Counted from the stretch's first letter, positions 52,149-61,351 are shown. The stretch is 64,000 nt of DNA from Chitinophagaceae bacterium 26-R-25 (GCA_029906195.1 JARWSJ010000002.1:124001-188000), one strand, 5' to 3'. Program-made: numbers and translations. The notes: a model not told the origin generated them from the sequence alone.

Positions 52149-52263
52149 CTGAATAACTGAATAACTGAATAACCGAGTTGTGGAATGATTGAATTATCGA
52201 ATAATTGAACTTATGTGGGAACGTTGCCTTTGAGCTTCAGTTATTCAGTTAATCAGTTATTCG
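52149..52263. repeat. Word-type inverted repeat (aataactg / cagttatt family)
   Basis: Left arm 52149-52208 (aataactgaataactgaata and weaker copies) and right arm 52237-52263 (cagttattcagttaatcagt) between two convergent genes. It directly follows the DUF2490 stop and ends next to the haemoglobin stop. Confidence 0.7.
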
Positions 52264-52264
52264 T

Positions 52265-52648
52265 TCATTTCCCCGCCCTCTCCGCAATTTTAATTTGCAT
52301 GATAGTTGCTATAGATTGTGCCCGTTGTATTGCAAGGATGGCAATATCGCCTTCAAAGTATTCATCAACGGTATCGTGGAATAGTTTCAACCATCGGTCG
52401 AAATGAGCCTTGGTAAGGGGAACTTTTTCATTAAGCGATATATGCAAAGGCATTGGGTTGCCGGAATATTTATTGTTTTGCAACAGCACATTTTCCCAGA
52501 AGTCAAACATTATGGGAAGATGCGCTTCCCAGTTTACTTTTGCCACGTCATTGAAAATAAAACCGATCATTTCATCGTTAATTACTTTGTCGTAAAAATT
52601 TTTTACAAGTATTTCGATGTCTTTTCTTGATTGTATTGTTTTCTTCAT
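52265..52648 (-). CDS. Group III truncated haemoglobin
   Basis: 127 residues. It has the group III pattern: FYDKVINDEMIGFIFNDVAKVNWEAHLPIMFDFWENVLLQNNKYSGNPMPLH, then LTKAHFDRWLKLFHDTVDEYFEG with the likely proximal His in AHFDRWL, then a final helix. Such proteins bind haem and react with O2, NO or peroxide in the cytosol. The role here is not indicated by neighbours. Length is normal. Confidence 0.9.
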   Translation of the reverse strand: MKKTIQSRKDIEILVKNFYDKVINDEMIGFIFNDVAKVNWEAHLPIMFDFWENVLLQNNKYSGNPMPLHISLNEKVPLTKAHFDRWLKLFHDTVDEYFEGDIAILAIQRAQSIATIMQIKIAERAGK

Positions 52649-52810
52649 ACAGGTGTAAAGCCTAACTATTTAAGGAATAATGCATAGCTGCTTTTCGTTG
52701 TAAAGTTATTTTAATCCTTTTTGATAAATAGCTGGCCAACAAACTTTAGCATTAATAACTGTTAAACCCAAAAAGTTTTGCATTTTTGTAAATCGGCAAC
52801 CAGTAAATAG

Positions 52811-53572
52811 ATGCGAAATAGTATATATCAATCATTAGTGGAGAAGAAAAAACAAGGGAAGAAATCCTTCGCCGTGTTAATCGACCCTGATAAAGTGGAT
52901 ATCGCTTTGCTGGATCAGTTAATAGCGCTGTCCCTTGAGGCAAAGGTGGATTACTTGCTCGTAGGCGGCAGTTTGGTCGTGAGCAACCACCTTGACGAAT
53001 GCATTCAGCATATTAAAGAGAATTGTTCCATCCCTGTTATATTGTTTCCGGGCAGCCCCTCACAGATATCCAGAGACGCAGATGCTCTATTGTATCTTTC
53101 ATTGATATCTGGCAGAAATCCTGAATTATTAATTGGTCAGCACGTTATTTCCGCGCCATTTGTAAAGCAAAGTGGCCTTGAAATTATGAGCACCGGTTAT
53201 ATGGTAATTGATGGAGGAGCGCCCACTACTGTTTCCTACATAAGCAACGCATCACCCATTCCGGCTGACAAAAATGAGATTGCCCTGTGCACGGCACTGG
53301 CAGGCGAAATGCTGGGCATGAAACTAATCTACATGGATGCCGGTAGTGGAGCAAAACGTGCCATTACAGAAGGCATGATAAAAAAAGTAGCCTCAAACAT
53401 TGAAGTGCCATTAATAGTTGGCGGCGGAATAACCACTCCCGAGAAAGCATACCTTAATTGTAAAGCTGGCGCCGATGTAATTGTGGTCGGCAACGCAATT
53501 GAAAAAGACATTTCGCTTATAAGAGAAATGAGTGAGGCAGTGCACAGAGTGCAGATGGGAATTGAAAATTGA
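52811..53572 (+). CDS. Geranylgeranylglyceryl/heptaprenylglyceryl phosphate synthase family (PcrB/GGGPS)
   Basis: 253 residues, TIM-barrel prenyltransferase that couples a polyprenyl diphosphate to sn-glycerol 1-phosphate. Motifs: FAVLIDPDKVD, LLVGGSLVVSNHLDECI, PVILFPGSPSQIS, STGYMVIDGGAPTTVSYIS, LIYMDAGSGAKRAI, LIVGGGITTPEKAY and VVGNAIEKD. Bacteroidota carry group II GGGPS homologues, so a prenylated glycerol lipid may be made; chain length cannot be read here. Its last three codons lie in a repeat element, so the tail GIEN is repeat-encoded. Confidence 0.9.
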   Translation: MRNSIYQSLVEKKKQGKKSFAVLIDPDKVDIALLDQLIALSLEAKVDYLLVGGSLVVSNHLDECIQHIKENCSIPVILFPGSPSQISRDADALLYLSLISGRNPELLIGQHVISAPFVKQSGLEIMSTGYMVIDGGAPTTVSYISNASPIPADKNEIALCTALAGEMLGMKLIYMDAGSGAKRAITEGMIKKVASNIEVPLIVGGGITTPEKAYLNCKAGADVIVVGNAIEKDISLIREMSEAVHRVQMGIEN

Positions 53573-53738
53573 AAGTTGAAAGTTGAAAATGGTAGGGGCG
53601 AATCGCATTCGCCCTGAAGCTATAAAATGCAAAAGGTCGAACATTATTAATATGTTCGACCTTTTGCATTTTATAAAAATGGGATGAAGCTCATACTTAG
53701 CACCCCATTTTCAACTTTCAACTTTCAATTTTCAATTA
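53558..53738. repeat. Nested inverted repeats between convergent genes
   Basis: Outer arms 53558-53591 (aattgaaaattgaaagttga words) and 53705-53738 (ttcaactttcaactttcaat words) enclose a gggcgaatcgcattcgccc palindrome (about 53596-53614) and the bidirectional terminator. The same word family occurs at 26.1 kb. Confidence 0.75.
53621..53675. terminator. Bidirectional terminator
   Basis: A 24-bp perfect stem (53621-53644 with 53652-53675, starting tataaaatgcaaaaggtcga) around a 7-base loop, between the convergent synthase and metalloprotease genes. A/T runs on both sides fit termination in both directions. Confidence 0.88.
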
Positions 53739-53748
53739 CTTGCCTCTC

Positions 53749-56298
53749 TTATTTTTTTGGATCGAGAGCAGTTGTCAGTCTGTCAGCAACATCCTGCAAA
53801 TGAGCTTTAGTAATAGCGTCCGGTGCAGTCGCAGCAGCAGCGCGTACTTCAGAAGCAAGCGTTCTTGCGTGCGCTTTGGCAAGCGAAGTAACATCGCTAG
53901 GTTTGATCTGAGAACCACCCATCATTTGGTTTTGATCGCCCTGAGGAACAAATAGTGCGATCAATCTTTCAACATATACTTTTTGAAGATTTCTTCTGTA
54001 GATGTCAATTTTTTGATGTGTTGCAACCTCTGTCCAAATGCCTTTTTTCAGGTCAGAGAACATATCTGTAACAGTATAAGCTTCGGTGCCCAATTGAGCT
54101 TCGGCCCTTACCAATGAATTTAAAATGCCTGGATTAAGAAGCCTGTTCAATTGATTTTCCTGCAATTGCCCAATAGTGCCTACAGGATCGCTTCCGGTAA
54201 CAGAAGAGTACTTTTTATTTATCAGCCAGGTAGGTGTTTTAAACAATTGAGTTTGTAAGAAAGCCATAGCTTCTTTTTGTTTTGCTTTAGAAACAAATTC
54301 AAACACGGCACCGTTCTGTTCAACCGTTTTAGGCGTTGTCATAACACCACCAATGTTTTTAGATACGTGGCCCATGTAGCGACCAAATTGGCCGGTGAGC
54401 TCGCGATACATTGTGGTCAGGTTGTTGTAGCCATCATTTGGTTCTTTTGTCCACTCTTCAAGATTTGGCAAAATGCGCTGAAGGTTCTTGATACCATAAG
54501 CACCTGCTTTCATAGCATCATCACCAAGGTCCTCGTTTTGACAGCGAGGGTCCAGAGGATCAGATTCTGTACCAAACCAAAGACGTTTGTTTGAATTTAG
54601 GCTGTCGATGATCCATTTGTTAAGAATAGGATCTTCCGCTTCTGATGTTTTTGCATCAGGGAACCATCTGTAACCCCATTGGATAGCCCACATATCGTAG
54701 TCTCCAATGCGAGGGAACAAGCCTTTTTCTGAAATGTTATCTTCCGGCTGAGCTACGTAGTTAAAACGTGCGTAGTCCATGATAGAAGGAGTGTGGCCGT
54801 TTGCTTCCACCCATTTTTTATCTCTGAGTTTTTCAACAGGTACAGTAGAAGAAGAGCCGAAGTTGTGGCGCAGGCCCAACGTGTGTCCTACCTCGTGAGA
54901 AGATACGAAACGGATAAGTTGTCCCATCAATTCATCATCAAAACGCATTTTTCTTGCTTTCGGATCAACTGCAGCAGTCTGTATCATATACCAGTTGCGA
55001 ACAAGCGACATTACGTTGTGGTACCAGTTAATGTGCGTTTCGATAATTTCCCCGCTGCGTGGGTCATGCACGTGAGGACCGCTCGCATTAGGAACATCAG
55101 AAGGCTTGTAAACAATAGCAGAGTGGCTCGCATCTTCAAGGCTCCATTGAGGATCATTGGTTGGTGCTTCTTTCGCTACGATGGCATTTTTCCAGCCTGC
55201 TTTTTCAAAGGCAACCTGCCAGTCGTTTACACCCTGGATCAAATAAGGAACCCATTTTTTAGGTGTAGCCGGATCGATATAGAAAACGATTGGTTTTTTG
55301 GGTTCAACCAGTTCTCCGCGTTTGTATTTTTCAACATCTTCCGGTTTCGGCTCCAATCTCCAGCGTGTGATCATGCTGATGTTTTTTACACCTTGTGGAT
55401 CTGCGTCGAAATCCACATAACCTGTAGCAAAATAACCTACACGGGAATCGAAATAACGTGCCTGCATTGGTGCAGAAGGCAACAATACCATAGAACTGTT
55501 AAGCTCGTAAGTAGCAGGTGTAGCAGAAGGAGGAATACCCGGGAATTGCGGTCCGGATTTGATATACGTTTTAACTGTTCTGATCTCAACATTCATTGGG
55601 AAAGAACGCACATTCTGGATGTACGATTTGTCTCCCTGATACATGCCCAGTTTGAAAATGTTCTTTGCGGCAGGTTCAAAAAACAAAATGTCGTTATCAC
55701 CACTGATGTAGTCAGTAAAATCAATTACCGAAGAAGTGGGAGTCTTGCTGGTGCTGTCTTTGTAAGCATAGGCTTTAACATCGAATGCAGCAACAATGGG
55801 CTGCAGGTTAGAGTTCAGCACCGAACGGTACATACCGTTTGCAGAAGTATCTTTAGAAACTTCCTGGAACGAAATGCTTTTAATGAAGATTTTATTGTTA
55901 GGTCCTTTTGCAAATTGGATAACATTATCGCCAATCTGGTCGCCGGCATATCCATAGAAACCTGCGCGGGCACCGGATGCAGCTTTGGTGATCCTGTTTA
56001 CGATAAGGATATCCCTCCCTAATAAGGAGTCAGGTATTTCAAAGTAGAATTTGTCCTCTACTTTATGCACTTTGAACAAGCCGGTATCGGTAATGGCCTT
56101 GGATGTGATAACCTCTTTGTAAGGTTTTGGTCCTTGTTTAGGAGGTCCTGGTGGCATTGCCGGAGGCATTTGTGGTGCGGTTGCTGGTGCGGGGGTGGGT
56201 TGCTTTTTCCCTGGTTTTTCCTGGGCAATAGCTGCGCCGGCAAGAGTGGTGCAAGCTATCGTGGAAAGTAATACGGTCTTAAACCTGGTCATTTTCAT
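53749..56298 (-). CDS. Secreted zinc-dependent metalloprotease (DUF5117/DUF4953 type)
   Basis: 849 residues. Signal peptide (VLLSTIACTTLAGAAIAQ), then a Pro/Ala-rich linker and a DUF5117-like domain (FKVHKVEDKFYFEIPDSLLGRDILIVNRI). The zinc site SSHEVGHTLGLRHNF (HExxHxxGxxH, metzincin-type) lies near residue 475, followed by PSIMDYARFNYVAQPED with the Met-turn-like MDY. The C-terminal half is helical. Probably periplasmic or secreted; no sorting domain is seen. Monocistronic, with a bidirectional terminator downstream. Confidence 0.9.
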   Translation of the reverse strand: MKMTRFKTVLLSTIACTTLAGAAIAQEKPGKKQPTPAPATAPQMPPAMPPGPPKQGPKPYKEVITSKAITDTGLFKVHKVEDKFYFEIPDSLLGRDILIVNRITKAASGARAGFYGYAGDQIGDNVIQFAKGPNNKIFIKSISFQEVSKDTSANGMYRSVLNSNLQPIVAAFDVKAYAYKDSTSKTPTSSVIDFTDYISGDNDILFFEPAAKNIFKLGMYQGDKSYIQNVRSFPMNVEIRTVKTYIKSGPQFPGIPPSATPATYELNSSMVLLPSAPMQARYFDSRVGYFATGYVDFDADPQGVKNISMITRWRLEPKPEDVEKYKRGELVEPKKPIVFYIDPATPKKWVPYLIQGVNDWQVAFEKAGWKNAIVAKEAPTNDPQWSLEDASHSAIVYKPSDVPNASGPHVHDPRSGEIIETHINWYHNVMSLVRNWYMIQTAAVDPKARKMRFDDELMGQLIRFVSSHEVGHTLGLRHNFGSSSTVPVEKLRDKKWVEANGHTPSIMDYARFNYVAQPEDNISEKGLFPRIGDYDMWAIQWGYRWFPDAKTSEAEDPILNKWIIDSLNSNKRLWFGTESDPLDPRCQNEDLGDDAMKAGAYGIKNLQRILPNLEEWTKEPNDGYNNLTTMYRELTGQFGRYMGHVSKNIGGVMTTPKTVEQNGAVFEFVSKAKQKEAMAFLQTQLFKTPTWLINKKYSSVTGSDPVGTIGQLQENQLNRLLNPGILNSLVRAEAQLGTEAYTVTDMFSDLKKGIWTEVATHQKIDIYRRNLQKVYVERLIALFVPQGDQNQMMGGSQIKPSDVTSLAKAHARTLASEVRAAAATAPDAITKAHLQDVADRLTTALDPKK

Positions 56299-56695
56299 TT
56301 CAGTAAATAATTAAGCGCCGAAAATAGTTGAAGCGATCTCCAGCAAAAAATAAATTACAGCAACGGAAGAAATACAGGGACGAAACGGCAAAATACGTGA
56401 TCTGATTAGCAGAGGTATAATATATTATAATATTATCTAAAAAGCTGTATCTTACTATGAAGTTTTCGTTAAGACTACGACTATCGAACCGAGCCCGAAT
56501 TAGCTAAAATCAAGACCTGATAAAGTTATTTCGAACTTTATTTACCAAAAATTCCTATTTTTTCGGTGTTTCTTAAATATTTCTGATCCTAATTTGGTTT
56601 TTGAAAAAGTTTTTTCGTTAGAATTGTGTCCCTTAAATTTTGTGTATTAAAATTTGTAAATAAAAATTTGTTTAAAAACTAAAAAACAAACGATC
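56299..56695. promoter_or_regulatory. AT-rich divergent region before the TonB operon
   Basis: No gene is seen in these 397 bases between the metalloprotease and exbB starts. Several TAnnTTTG-like words (taaattttg, taaaatttg near 56635-56660) precede exbB, with a ttg about 20 bases upstream of one of them, so the operon promoter is probably here. An AT-only stretch lies near 56415-56440. Confidence 0.35.
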
Positions 56696-57559
56696 ATGGC
56701 TGAAACAAAACCTACAGCGACAGTTAAGGCTGCTACTACATCCGTTCAGGTTCAGAAGAGAAGTAACTCAATTTCATGGCTCGCTCCAGTGTGTTGTATT
56801 ATCGCCGGTTACATTATTTGGCGATTTGTACTAGGCAACGCAAGTAATTTTAAAGTTCCAGATCCTAATGGTGGATTTTGGCCTAACCACAAAGGACCAA
56901 TCGGTACATTCACTAAAATGTACGAAGGTGGTATCATCGTTCCAATCTTGATCGGTTGTTTGTTGACTGTGGTAACTTTCGTTATCGAAAGATTACTTAC
57001 TATTTCAAAAGCAGCAGGTACTGGTAACAACGCAGAATTCATCCGCAAAGTGCAATATCACCTTGCTAACAGAAACGTTGACGCTGCTCTTTCTGAGTGC
57101 GACAAACAAAAAGGTTCTGTAGGTAACGTAATGAAAGCTGGTCTGCGCAAATACAAAGAAATGATCAATGTTACAGAATTGGATACAGAGCAAAAAGTAT
57201 TGGCTATTCAAAAAGAAGTAGAAGAAGCTACATCTTTGGAATTGCCTATGCTTGAGAAAAACCTGGTATTCCTTTCAACAATCGCTTCAGTAGCTACATT
57301 GTTGGGTCTGCTGGGTACGGTAATGGGTATGATCCGTTCATTCTCTAAACTGGGTGATGAAAGTGGCGGAGCTGCTGCAGCACAAGAGTTGTCTCAAGGT
57401 ATCTCAGAGGCCCTTTACAACACAGCATTGGGTATCGGTACTTCTGCGGTTTCTATCATCATGTACAACGTATTTACTACTAAAATTGATAGTATCACTT
57501 ACGGCATCGACGAATCTGGATTTACTTTGACTCAGAGCTTCGCTTCTTTGTACAAATAA
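56696..57559 (+). CDS. exbB: ExbB/TolQ/MotA-family proton channel subunit
   Basis: 287 residues. Three membrane segments: WLAPVCCIIAGYIIWRFVL, IIVPILIGCLLTVVTFVIERLL and the C-terminal pair around LSTIASVATLLGLLGTVMGMIRSF and ISEALYNTALGIGTSAVSIIMYNVF. It has the MotA/TolQ/ExbB signature, including the GLLGTV helix and the Thr-containing ALYNTALG helix. It forms the inner-membrane motor with the two ExbD proteins and TonB of the same operon, energising outer-membrane transporters with the proton gradient. First gene of the operon. Confidence 0.95.
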   Translation: MAETKPTATVKAATTSVQVQKRSNSISWLAPVCCIIAGYIIWRFVLGNASNFKVPDPNGGFWPNHKGPIGTFTKMYEGGIIVPILIGCLLTVVTFVIERLLTISKAAGTGNNAEFIRKVQYHLANRNVDAALSECDKQKGSVGNVMKAGLRKYKEMINVTELDTEQKVLAIQKEVEEATSLELPMLEKNLVFLSTIASVATLLGLLGTVMGMIRSFSKLGDESGGAAAAQELSQGISEALYNTALGIGTSAVSIIMYNVFTTKIDSITYGIDESGFTLTQSFASLYK

Positions 57560-57637
57560 GTAAATTTTATTCGCAGGATTTTTTATGGAATCCTGTGAAA
57601 ACAGAATCTAAATAGTGAATATTAATTTTATTAAGTC

Positions 57638-58315
57638 ATGCCTAGAGTCAAATTACCGCGAAAGAGTACGGCTATTGATATGACTGCGATGTGTGATGTG
57701 GCGTTTCTTTTGTTGTCATTCTTTATCTTGACAACGAAATTTAAGCCATCTGAGGCGCTCGCGGTTGTAACACCTAGCTCGGTATCTTCTAAAGCAGCGG
57801 AATCGAAAGATGTTGTTTTAGTAACCATCGATCCTAAAGGAAAAGTGTACTTTTCCGTTTCTGACGATGCGCCTAAAAAAGAGATATTCGAAGCAGTGAA
57901 TACCAGCAGAAACCTGGGATTGACAAGCGGAGAAATAGCGAACTTATCATCAGTCAACGTTCCTTTTATAGGAGTTCCATTCAGCCAATTGAAATCTTTG
58001 GCATCGAAAAACAAAGATGAATTTAAAGGCGTAAACTGGCCAGGAATTCCGGTTCTTGATACTTTGAATAATGAGCTTACAGACTGGGTTGCGGCAGCAG
58101 TATCAGCTTTCCAGGGCCAAAAAATGGCTCTTCAGGTAAAAGGTGATAACGATGCAAAATATCCTTCTTTCCAGGCAGTTATCAGAGCGTTCAAGAAAAA
58201 TGATCAATTGAAATTTCAAATGATTACCAACGCTGAGGGGGTTCCTGAAGGTACAGAACTGTACAAAAAGAACATGTCAAACATGGCTGCAGGAAAATCG
58301 GCATCAGCAGAGTAA
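57638..58315 (+). CDS. exbD: ExbD/TolR-family protein 1
   Basis: 225 residues. N-terminal helix with the proton-carrying Asp in DMTAMCDVAFLLLSFFILTT, then a periplasmic domain longer than the usual ExbD (about 140 residues), with an inserted segment around LTSGEIANLSSVNVPFIGVPFSQL. The C-terminal part (VKGDNDAKYPSFQAVIRAFKKN) is typical. It is 78 bases after exbB and 31 before the second exbD. Bacteroidota commonly carry two ExbD genes in this operon. Confidence 0.92.
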   Translation: MPRVKLPRKSTAIDMTAMCDVAFLLLSFFILTTKFKPSEALAVVTPSSVSSKAAESKDVVLVTIDPKGKVYFSVSDDAPKKEIFEAVNTSRNLGLTSGEIANLSSVNVPFIGVPFSQLKSLASKNKDEFKGVNWPGIPVLDTLNNELTDWVAAAVSAFQGQKMALQVKGDNDAKYPSFQAVIRAFKKNDQLKFQMITNAEGVPEGTELYKKNMSNMAAGKSASAE

Positions 58316-58346
58316 ACCTATTTTTTAACAATAATATTTTTGCGAT

Positions 58347-58886
58347 ATGGCAGAAATGGACACATCAGGCGGCGGTGGCCACAAGAAAGGCCCCGGCGTT
58401 AAGAAAGGTAAGAAACTTTCTACACGTGTTGACCTTACGCCAATGGTGGACCTGGGATTCCTGTTGATCACCTTCTTTATCTTCACTACCACAATGAGCC
58501 AGCCAACGGCTATGAAGCTTAACCTGCCTAAGGATACAGACAAGCCTGAAGAGCAGAACAAGGCGAAAGAATCCGGTGCGCTTACTTTGTTGCTGGGAGG
58601 AAAGGACATGGTGTACTACTACGAAGGTATATTAGCACCAGACGGTTCTAATTTTAAATCAACGACCTTCAAAGATGTACGTGATGTTATCCTGACTAAG
58701 AAGAAATCAACAAAACCAGATGATTTTGTGGTGGTAATTAAGGCAAACGCTGATGCTACTTACAAGAACACCGTGGATATTTTGGACGAAATGACCATTA
58801 ACGACGTAAAACGTTACGCTTTGGTAGACATTTTTGACGTTGAGAATCAACTGATAAAAGCTACAGAAGGTAGTGCTGCAAAATAA
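58347..58886 (+). CDS. exbD: ExbD/TolR-family protein 2
   Basis: 179 residues. Gly/Lys-rich N-terminus (TSGGGGHKKGPGVKKGKK), helix with the key Asp in LTPMVDLGFLLITFFIFTTTM, then a periplasmic domain with TLLLGGKDMVYYYEG and VVVIKANADATYKNTVDILDEM. Closer to the canonical ExbD length than the preceding gene. Part of the ExbB-ExbD-ExbD-TonB set. Confidence 0.93.
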   Translation: MAEMDTSGGGGHKKGPGVKKGKKLSTRVDLTPMVDLGFLLITFFIFTTTMSQPTAMKLNLPKDTDKPEEQNKAKESGALTLLLGGKDMVYYYEGILAPDGSNFKSTTFKDVRDVILTKKKSTKPDDFVVVIKANADATYKNTVDILDEMTINDVKRYALVDIFDVENQLIKATEGSAAK

Positions 58887-58943
58887 TAATGGTTGTTTTT
58901 GTGGAATAACTAACGAAATGAATCTAATTTAAAAAGCTTTACG

Positions 58944-59780
58944 ATGGAAGTAAACAAAATATTAACCGCCGACGTCCTTGACATCATTTTTGATGGCAGG
59001 AACAAGTCGTACGGTGCTTATGAGTTACGCAAGACATACAATAAGCGCATTGTAACAGCTTTGGCCGTTACCGCTGCAATATGTCTGCTGATCTTCCTGG
59101 GTTACTTTGTTTCAAAAGCTCTTGAAAAGAACGCCGACAAAAAAGAAATGGTTGTTCAGGATGTGCAGCTGGAAGAAGTAAAACAAGAAGAGAAAAAGAA
59201 CGAACCGCCTCCTCCGCCTCCACCACCAAAACCAGTGGAGCCACCAAAAGTGGAGATGGCAAAATTTACACCTCCTAAGATTGTAAAAGATGAAGAGGTT
59301 AAAGAAGACGAAAAGCCACCAGAAGTTGAAAAACTTGAAGATGTAAAAATCGGTGCGAAAAATCAGGAAGGTGTTAAAGACGAAGGTGTTGTAGCCCCTC
59401 CTGTATCTGATGCTGGTAAAGGTGTAGTTGAAGCTCCTAAAAAAGTGGAAGAAGACTGGGATAAAACTTTTACAAAAGTGGAAATCGAGTCTGAATACCC
59501 GGGTGGAGCAAGTGCATGGGCACGCTACCTGAATAAAAGCTTAAACTATCCATCTGAAGCTCAGGAAGCCGAAATCCAAGGTACTGTAGTAGTACAGTTC
59601 ATCGTGGACAAAGAAGGTAACGTGAGTGAAGTAGAAGCAATCAGCGGACCGAAAGAATTACAAGGTGAAGCTGTTCGCGTAATTAAGAAAAGTGGTAAAT
59701 GGACTCCAGCCGTTCAAAACGGTCGCCAGGTAAAAAGCTACAAAAAGCAGCCAATTACTTTCCGCTTAGAATCTGAATAA
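58944..59780 (+). CDS. tonB: TonB energy-transducing protein
   Basis: 278 residues. A cytosolic N-terminal segment common in Bacteroidota TonB (LDIIFDGRNKSYGAYELRKTY) precedes the single membrane helix (about residues 35-57). The periplasmic spacer is Pro/Glu/Lys-rich (PPPPPPPPKPVEPPKVE). A C-terminal TonB domain ends it (EYPGGASAWARYLNKSLNYP, GTVVVQFIVDKEGNVSEVEAISGP, GKWTPAVQNGRQVKSYKKQPITFRL). It spans the periplasm to open outer-membrane transporters. Last gene of the operon, with a strong terminator. Confidence 0.95.
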   Translation: MEVNKILTADVLDIIFDGRNKSYGAYELRKTYNKRIVTALAVTAAICLLIFLGYFVSKALEKNADKKEMVVQDVQLEEVKQEEKKNEPPPPPPPPKPVEPPKVEMAKFTPPKIVKDEEVKEDEKPPEVEKLEDVKIGAKNQEGVKDEGVVAPPVSDAGKGVVEAPKKVEEDWDKTFTKVEIESEYPGGASAWARYLNKSLNYPSEAQEAEIQGTVVVQFIVDKEGNVSEVEAISGPKELQGEAVRVIKKSGKWTPAVQNGRQVKSYKKQPITFRLESE

Positions 59781-59805
59781 TTATTTACATTTCAGAAAAT
59801 ACATG

Positions 59806-59836
59806 AAACCTCTCCAGTTTGGAGAGGTTTTTTTAT
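59806..59836 (+). terminator. Terminator of the TonB operon
   Basis: 10-bp stem aaacctctcc / ggagaggttt with a 5-base loop, followed by a T run, 25 bases after the tonB stop. Confidence 0.92.
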
Positions 59837-59838
59837 TT

Positions 59839-59940
59839 GGTTTCGGCAAGCCCAGCCTGACACACCGTTTTCGCTGTCTGGCTGAGCTTGTCGAAGCCTT
59901 CTTGCTATAGATTCACGATTGACCATTCACCATTCTCAAT
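59839..59940. repeat. REP-like hairpin and word repeat before mnmE
   Basis: ggtttcggcaagcccagcct (from 59839) and the near reverse complement ggctgagcttgtcgaagcc (to 59898) form an imperfect hairpin of about 24 bp. Single-arm words of the attcac family follow at 59911-59940. Confidence 0.6.
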
Positions 59941-59965
59941 TACTTTTGTCAATAAATCTTTTTAC

Positions 59966-61351
59966 ATGATTGGAAAATTAGCAGGCTGGGATGATACGAT
60001 AGTGGCGCTGGCAACACCGCCGGGTATTGGAGCAATTGGAGTGATAAGATTAAGCGGTAAAAAGGCGATTGAAATAGTGAACAGTCTCTTTCAATCAAAG
60101 GATCTTGCAAAGCAAGCCGCAAATACACTGCATGTTGGCTTGCTGAAGAATAACAACATTGTTCTTGATGAAGTGGTGCTTTCTTTATTTAAAGCACCGG
60201 CAAGCTATACCGGCGAAGATGTTATAGAAATTTCGTGTCATGGCTCGCCATATGTGCAGCAGCAGGTTATTGCGGCTTGTATGGAAAAAGGGGCTAGATT
60301 GGCAAAAGCGGGAGAGTTTACACAACGCGCCTTTCTCAACGGCAAATTAGACCTCACACAAGCAGAAGCTGTGGCAGATTTGATCGCCAGTAATTCAGAG
60401 GCTTCAAGAAAATCGGCATTGCATAATATCCGTGGAGGTTTTTCCAGCAATTTGAAAGAGTTGCGTGATCAATTGTTGAGCTTTTCTGCATTGATAGAAT
60501 TGGAGCTTGATTTTTCACAGGAAGATGTAGAGTTCGCTGATCGCACCCGTCTGTACGACCTCGTAAAAAGATCTTATGCCACAACAACCTCATTATTGAA
60601 TTCTTTTCAGTTAGGCAACGTCATTAAAAATGGAGTGCAGGTTGCAATAGTAGGAAAGCCCAACGCCGGCAAATCCACTTTGCTCAATACCTTGCTCAAT
60701 GAAAATCGTGCTATTGTTAGTGAGATCGCAGGCACGACCCGCGATACCATTGAAGAAGTATTAAACATCGACGGCATTTTATTCCGTTTGATTGATACTG
60801 CCGGAATCCGTGAACATACAAGCGATATCATTGAATCAATTGGAGTAGAAAGGAGCCGAGAAAAGATTCAGCAGGCGGATGTAGCATTGTATCTGTTTGA
60901 TGTAAACACCAACACAAGAGCAGACATAGAAAGCATCTTACAGGAAATCAAAAAAGAAAACTCCCAAATACTACTTGTTGCCAATAAAATTGATAACACC
61001 AACGAAGAGTCGGTCCGTTTAGCATTTGGCAATTTACCAAACATATTATTTATTTCGGCTAAGGAACACCGTTATATAGAGGTCTTGAAAGAGAGATTGG
61101 TTGATATGGTACTACAAGGAAATGTTCAAACGGAAGGAACCATCGTAACCAATGCCCGCCACTATGAAGCATTGCAAAAAATATCGACGTCGCTTGCAGA
61201 TATTGTTAACGGGATGGACAACAAACTGCCTGGCGATCTGCTTGCTCTTGATATACGCCGCTGCCTTCACTTTTTAGGTGAAATAACTGGTGAGATTACC
61301 AATGAAGATCAACTGGATTATATTTTTAGCAAGTTTTGTATTGGAAAGTAA
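59966..61351 (+). CDS. mnmE: tRNA uridine-5-carboxymethylaminomethyl modification GTPase MnmE
   Basis: 461 residues from MIGKLAGWDDTIVALATPPG at 59966. The frame extends 26 codons upstream, but these are repeat-derived. The N-terminal folate-binding domain (GIGAIGVIRLSGKKAI, TGEDVIEISCHGSP) is followed by a helical domain holding the G domain: Walker A VGKPNAGKSTLLN, the switch AGTTRDTIEE, DTAGIRE, NKID. The C-terminus FCIGK carries the conserved catalytic Cys. With MnmG it modifies the wobble uridine of certain tRNAs. Convergent with the VOC gene. Confidence 0.97.
   Translation: MIGKLAGWDDTIVALATPPGIGAIGVIRLSGKKAIEIVNSLFQSKDLAKQAANTLHVGLLKNNNIVLDEVVLSLFKAPASYTGEDVIEISCHGSPYVQQQVIAACMEKGARLAKAGEFTQRAFLNGKLDLTQAEAVADLIASNSEASRKSALHNIRGGFSSNLKELRDQLLSFSALIELELDFSQEDVEFADRTRLYDLVKRSYATTTSLLNSFQLGNVIKNGVQVAIVGKPNAGKSTLLNTLLNENRAIVSEIAGTTRDTIEEVLNIDGILFRLIDTAGIREHTSDIIESIGVERSREKIQQADVALYLFDVNTNTRADIESILQEIKKENSQILLVANKIDNTNEESVRLAFGNLPNILFISAKEHRYIEVLKERLVDMVLQGNVQTEGTIVTNARHYEALQKISTSLADIVNGMDNKLPGDLLALDIRRCLHFLGEITGEITNEDQLDYIFSKFCIGK

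Noticed and set aside
54793-56022. 409-codon plus-strand frame
   Set aside because: It lies entirely antisense to the zinc metalloprotease gene, which has clear motifs and codon use; the antisense product is Cys/Arg/Phe-rich without domains.
56696-59780. Two exbD genes in one operon as a novelty
   Set aside because: A duplicated ExbD between ExbB and TonB is a familiar arrangement in Bacteroidota.
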